Positions 62,732 through 64,000 of a DNA stretch of 64,000 nt are shown piece by piece. Each line of letters opens with the position of its first letter. Position 1 is the stretch's first letter. Below the pieces are notes generated by a model that saw nothing but the letters and a program-made list of their open reading frames with translations, ran no database searches and was not told the DNA's origin. The translations under genes and the position numbers were made by a program. The stretch comes from Phycisphaerales bacterium (GTDB lineage Bacteria; Planctomycetota; Phycisphaerae; Phycisphaerales; UBA1924), in contig JAIEUA010000012.1 of NCBI GenBank assembly GCA_019744815.1, positions 62,001 to 126,000 on the forward strand. Direction: 5' to 3'.

Positions 62732-63679
62732 TCAGCCGCCTTTCGCGGGAAGCGCGGGTGTCTTGACCTCAGGCGTCTTCGGCTTTGTCAAGCCTTCTCG
62801 CTTCCGCTCCGCCGCCGTCAGGCGATCGATCGCGATGAACGCGAAGGGCAGCGAGGTGAACGCTTTCTCGCCCGCGACGCGGGCGGTGTCGTTCAGGTTC
62901 TTCACCTTGCCCTGCCGCACGTCGTCGATGAGGTCCTTGACGATGTTGTCGAAGGTCGCGACCAGACCCGTGTACGTCCGCCATGCCTCGTCGGACTTGA
63001 AGAAGTACCCCTTCAAGATCGGCAGATCGGTCGGGATCACGAAGTACCATCGCCCGTCGCGCTCGTCCTTGCGGATGGTCAGGGCCACTCCGGGGACGAT
63101 CGGCCCGTTCTTGTACAGCAGTGTGTACGTCTTGTCGTCCAGCTGCAGGGCGGTGAGGTTGTTGCGTTCGTCTTCGAGCACCTCGTACGGCGAGGTGAAG
63201 AGCCGCGTCAGTACGGCCGTGAACGGGTCGTTGGAGTTCGACCCCGCCGGCGTATCGCGGTTCGCCGCGTCCGCCGCCCGCCGGGCTTGCTCCCGTGCCC
63301 GCTGTCCGCCGCCGGCAAAGAGGCTCGCCAGGCCCTGCGAGCCGCCCTTGGCGGCCTCCCGTTTCGCGTCCTCGCGCAGCTTCGCCACCTCGGCCGGGAA
63401 CGCCCTCTCCAGCTCCTTGGCCAGTTCCTGCATGCGTCCCAGGGCGTGCCCGAGGCGGTTCAGGCACTTCTTCATGTTCTCGTCTTCGCTGTAGATCAGC
63501 TTCACGAGCAGCTTCGCGTCGCCGCGACGGACCATCTCCTTCGCCGTCGTAATCGTGGCGTCCGGCGAGGATTGCGAATACGACGGTTCCCGTGAGCACG
63601 CCGCCAGGACGACGACGAGCACGGGAACAAGCAGCAGGGAGAGTGTGCGGGCGTTCAAGTCGGGCCCCTTCCGCGGCAT
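62732..63679 (-). CDS. Lipoprotein of unknown function
   Basis: A 315-residue lipoprotein (RTLSLLLVPVLVVVLAAC, mature Cys followed by SREPSYSQSS). The protein is helical with a central Arg/Ala-rich part (LFAGGGQRAREQARRAADAA) and a domain ending in EAWRTYTGLVATFDNIVKDL. I do not recognise the family. It is divergent from the cysteine synthase gene; the lipobox makes outer-membrane or periplasmic attachment likely. ATG 63679 (MPRKGPDLNAR) is the chosen start. Confidence 0.65.
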   Translation of the reverse strand: MPRKGPDLNARTLSLLLVPVLVVVLAACSREPSYSQSSPDATITTAKEMVRRGDAKLLVKLIYSEDENMKKCLNRLGHALGRMQELAKELERAFPAEVAKLREDAKREAAKGGSQGLASLFAGGGQRAREQARRAADAANRDTPAGSNSNDPFTAVLTRLFTSPYEVLEDERNNLTALQLDDKTYTLLYKNGPIVPGVALTIRKDERDGRWYFVIPTDLPILKGYFFKSDEAWRTYTGLVATFDNIVKDLIDDVRQGKVKNLNDTARVAGEKAFTSLPFAFIAIDRLTAAERKREGLTKPKTPEVKTPALPAKGG

Positions 63680-63781
63680 TGTTCGCTGGCAGCCCGGATC
63701 GGGATTCTTCCCGCCCGCTGCCCCGTTCCGACGTTCGCCTCGGGGTTCCCCGAGTTCAATGAAGCTGATAAAGTGGGGACA

Positions 63782-64000
63782 ATGACCACCGCCATCCGCA
63801 ACAACATCCTCGACGCCGTCGGCAACACCCCCCTTGTGAAACTCAACAAGGTCGTTCCGCCCGGCTGCGCCACCGTGCTCGTCAAGTGCGAGTACATGAA
63901 CCCGACCGGGTCCATCAAGGACCGCATGGCGGTGCACATCCTCAACGAGAGCGAGAAGAAGGGCCTTATCAAGCCCGGCGCCACCATCGTCGAGAACACC
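63782..64000 (+). CDS. cysK: Cysteine synthase / cystathionine beta-synthase-like enzyme, N-terminal part (runs off the window)
   Basis: The first 73 residues show the PLP-enzyme family start: ILDAVGNTPLVKLNKVVPPG and the cofactor lysine block YMNPTGSIKDRMAVHIL. These enzymes make cysteine from O-acetylserine and sulfide, or cystathionine from serine and homocysteine; the N-terminal part alone does not separate the two reliably. ATG 63782 is divergent from the lipoprotein gene at 63679. The C-terminal part is outside the window. Confidence 0.88.
   Translation, partial: MTTAIRNNILDAVGNTPLVKLNKVVPPGCATVLVKCEYMNPTGSIKDRMAVHILNESEKKGLIKPGATIVENT

Overview
The window is high-GC (mostly about 65%) bacterial chromosome that looks like a member of the Planctomycetota, most likely class Phycisphaerae. 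Evidence: secreted proteins ending in paired dockerin-like repeats (CPADLNLDGIVDDADF type), a prepilin with the planctomycete [19 protein letters not shown]-terminus followed by a one-helix CxxC partner, an NHL-repeat protein with a PEP-CTERM-like tail, short zinc-ribbon membrane proteins, a secreted Tricorn homologue, and many interspersed GC-rich palindromes. No rRNA, CRISPR array, phage or transposase gene was seen. Taxonomy is an inference from these traits.

Layout. 0-5 kb: a truncated lipoprotein gene, a cluster of palindromes, valS (with unusual insertions) and a divergent TPR gene. 5-11 kb: secreted dockerin protein, recJ, PduO-type adenosyltransferase, membrane PP2C phosphatase, MazG-like gene. 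11-13.5 kb: a COG3014-like lipoprotein and an LpoB-like lipoprotein ending at a clear terminator. 13.5-18.2 kb (minus strand): DinB-like protein, E1-like activating enzyme, membrane metallophosphoesterase, frr, pyrH. 18.4-28.5 kb: eight genes with ATGA/GTGA-type overlaps encoding a VWA protein, a TolQ/ExbB-like protein, two ExbD-like proteins and four large mostly unrecognised proteins; this is the best candidate for an undescribed envelope system. 28.5-34 kb: tRNA-binding protein, then two ECF sigma factor loci, one with a membrane partner that resembles a fusion of an anti-sigma factor with a pseudopilin core. 34-40 kb: AMP nucleosidase-like, zinc-ribbon membrane protein, L,D-transpeptidase-like, Tricorn. 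40-45 kb: NHL protein, prepilin and partner, and a lower-GC secreted dockerin gene followed by a terminator and a degenerate tRNA-Arg(CCG)-like sequence. 45-53.6 kb: MlaD and MlaF without an MlaE, NUDIX hydrolase, YhhQ transporter, MutL, CinA, pyruvate kinase. 53.6-64 kb: solute-binding protein, SDR, CvpA-like protein, an unknown small protein, homogentisate dioxygenase, an LptD-like outer-membrane protein, a lipoprotein and the start of a cysteine synthase gene.

A recurring theme is short palindromic or tandem repeats lying between genes, at gene starts and inside open frames (three in valS, one in mutL). Cell-envelope functions are also frequent (Mla, LptD-like, ExbBD-like, LpoB-like, L,D-transpeptidase, CvpA), consistent with a diderm envelope.
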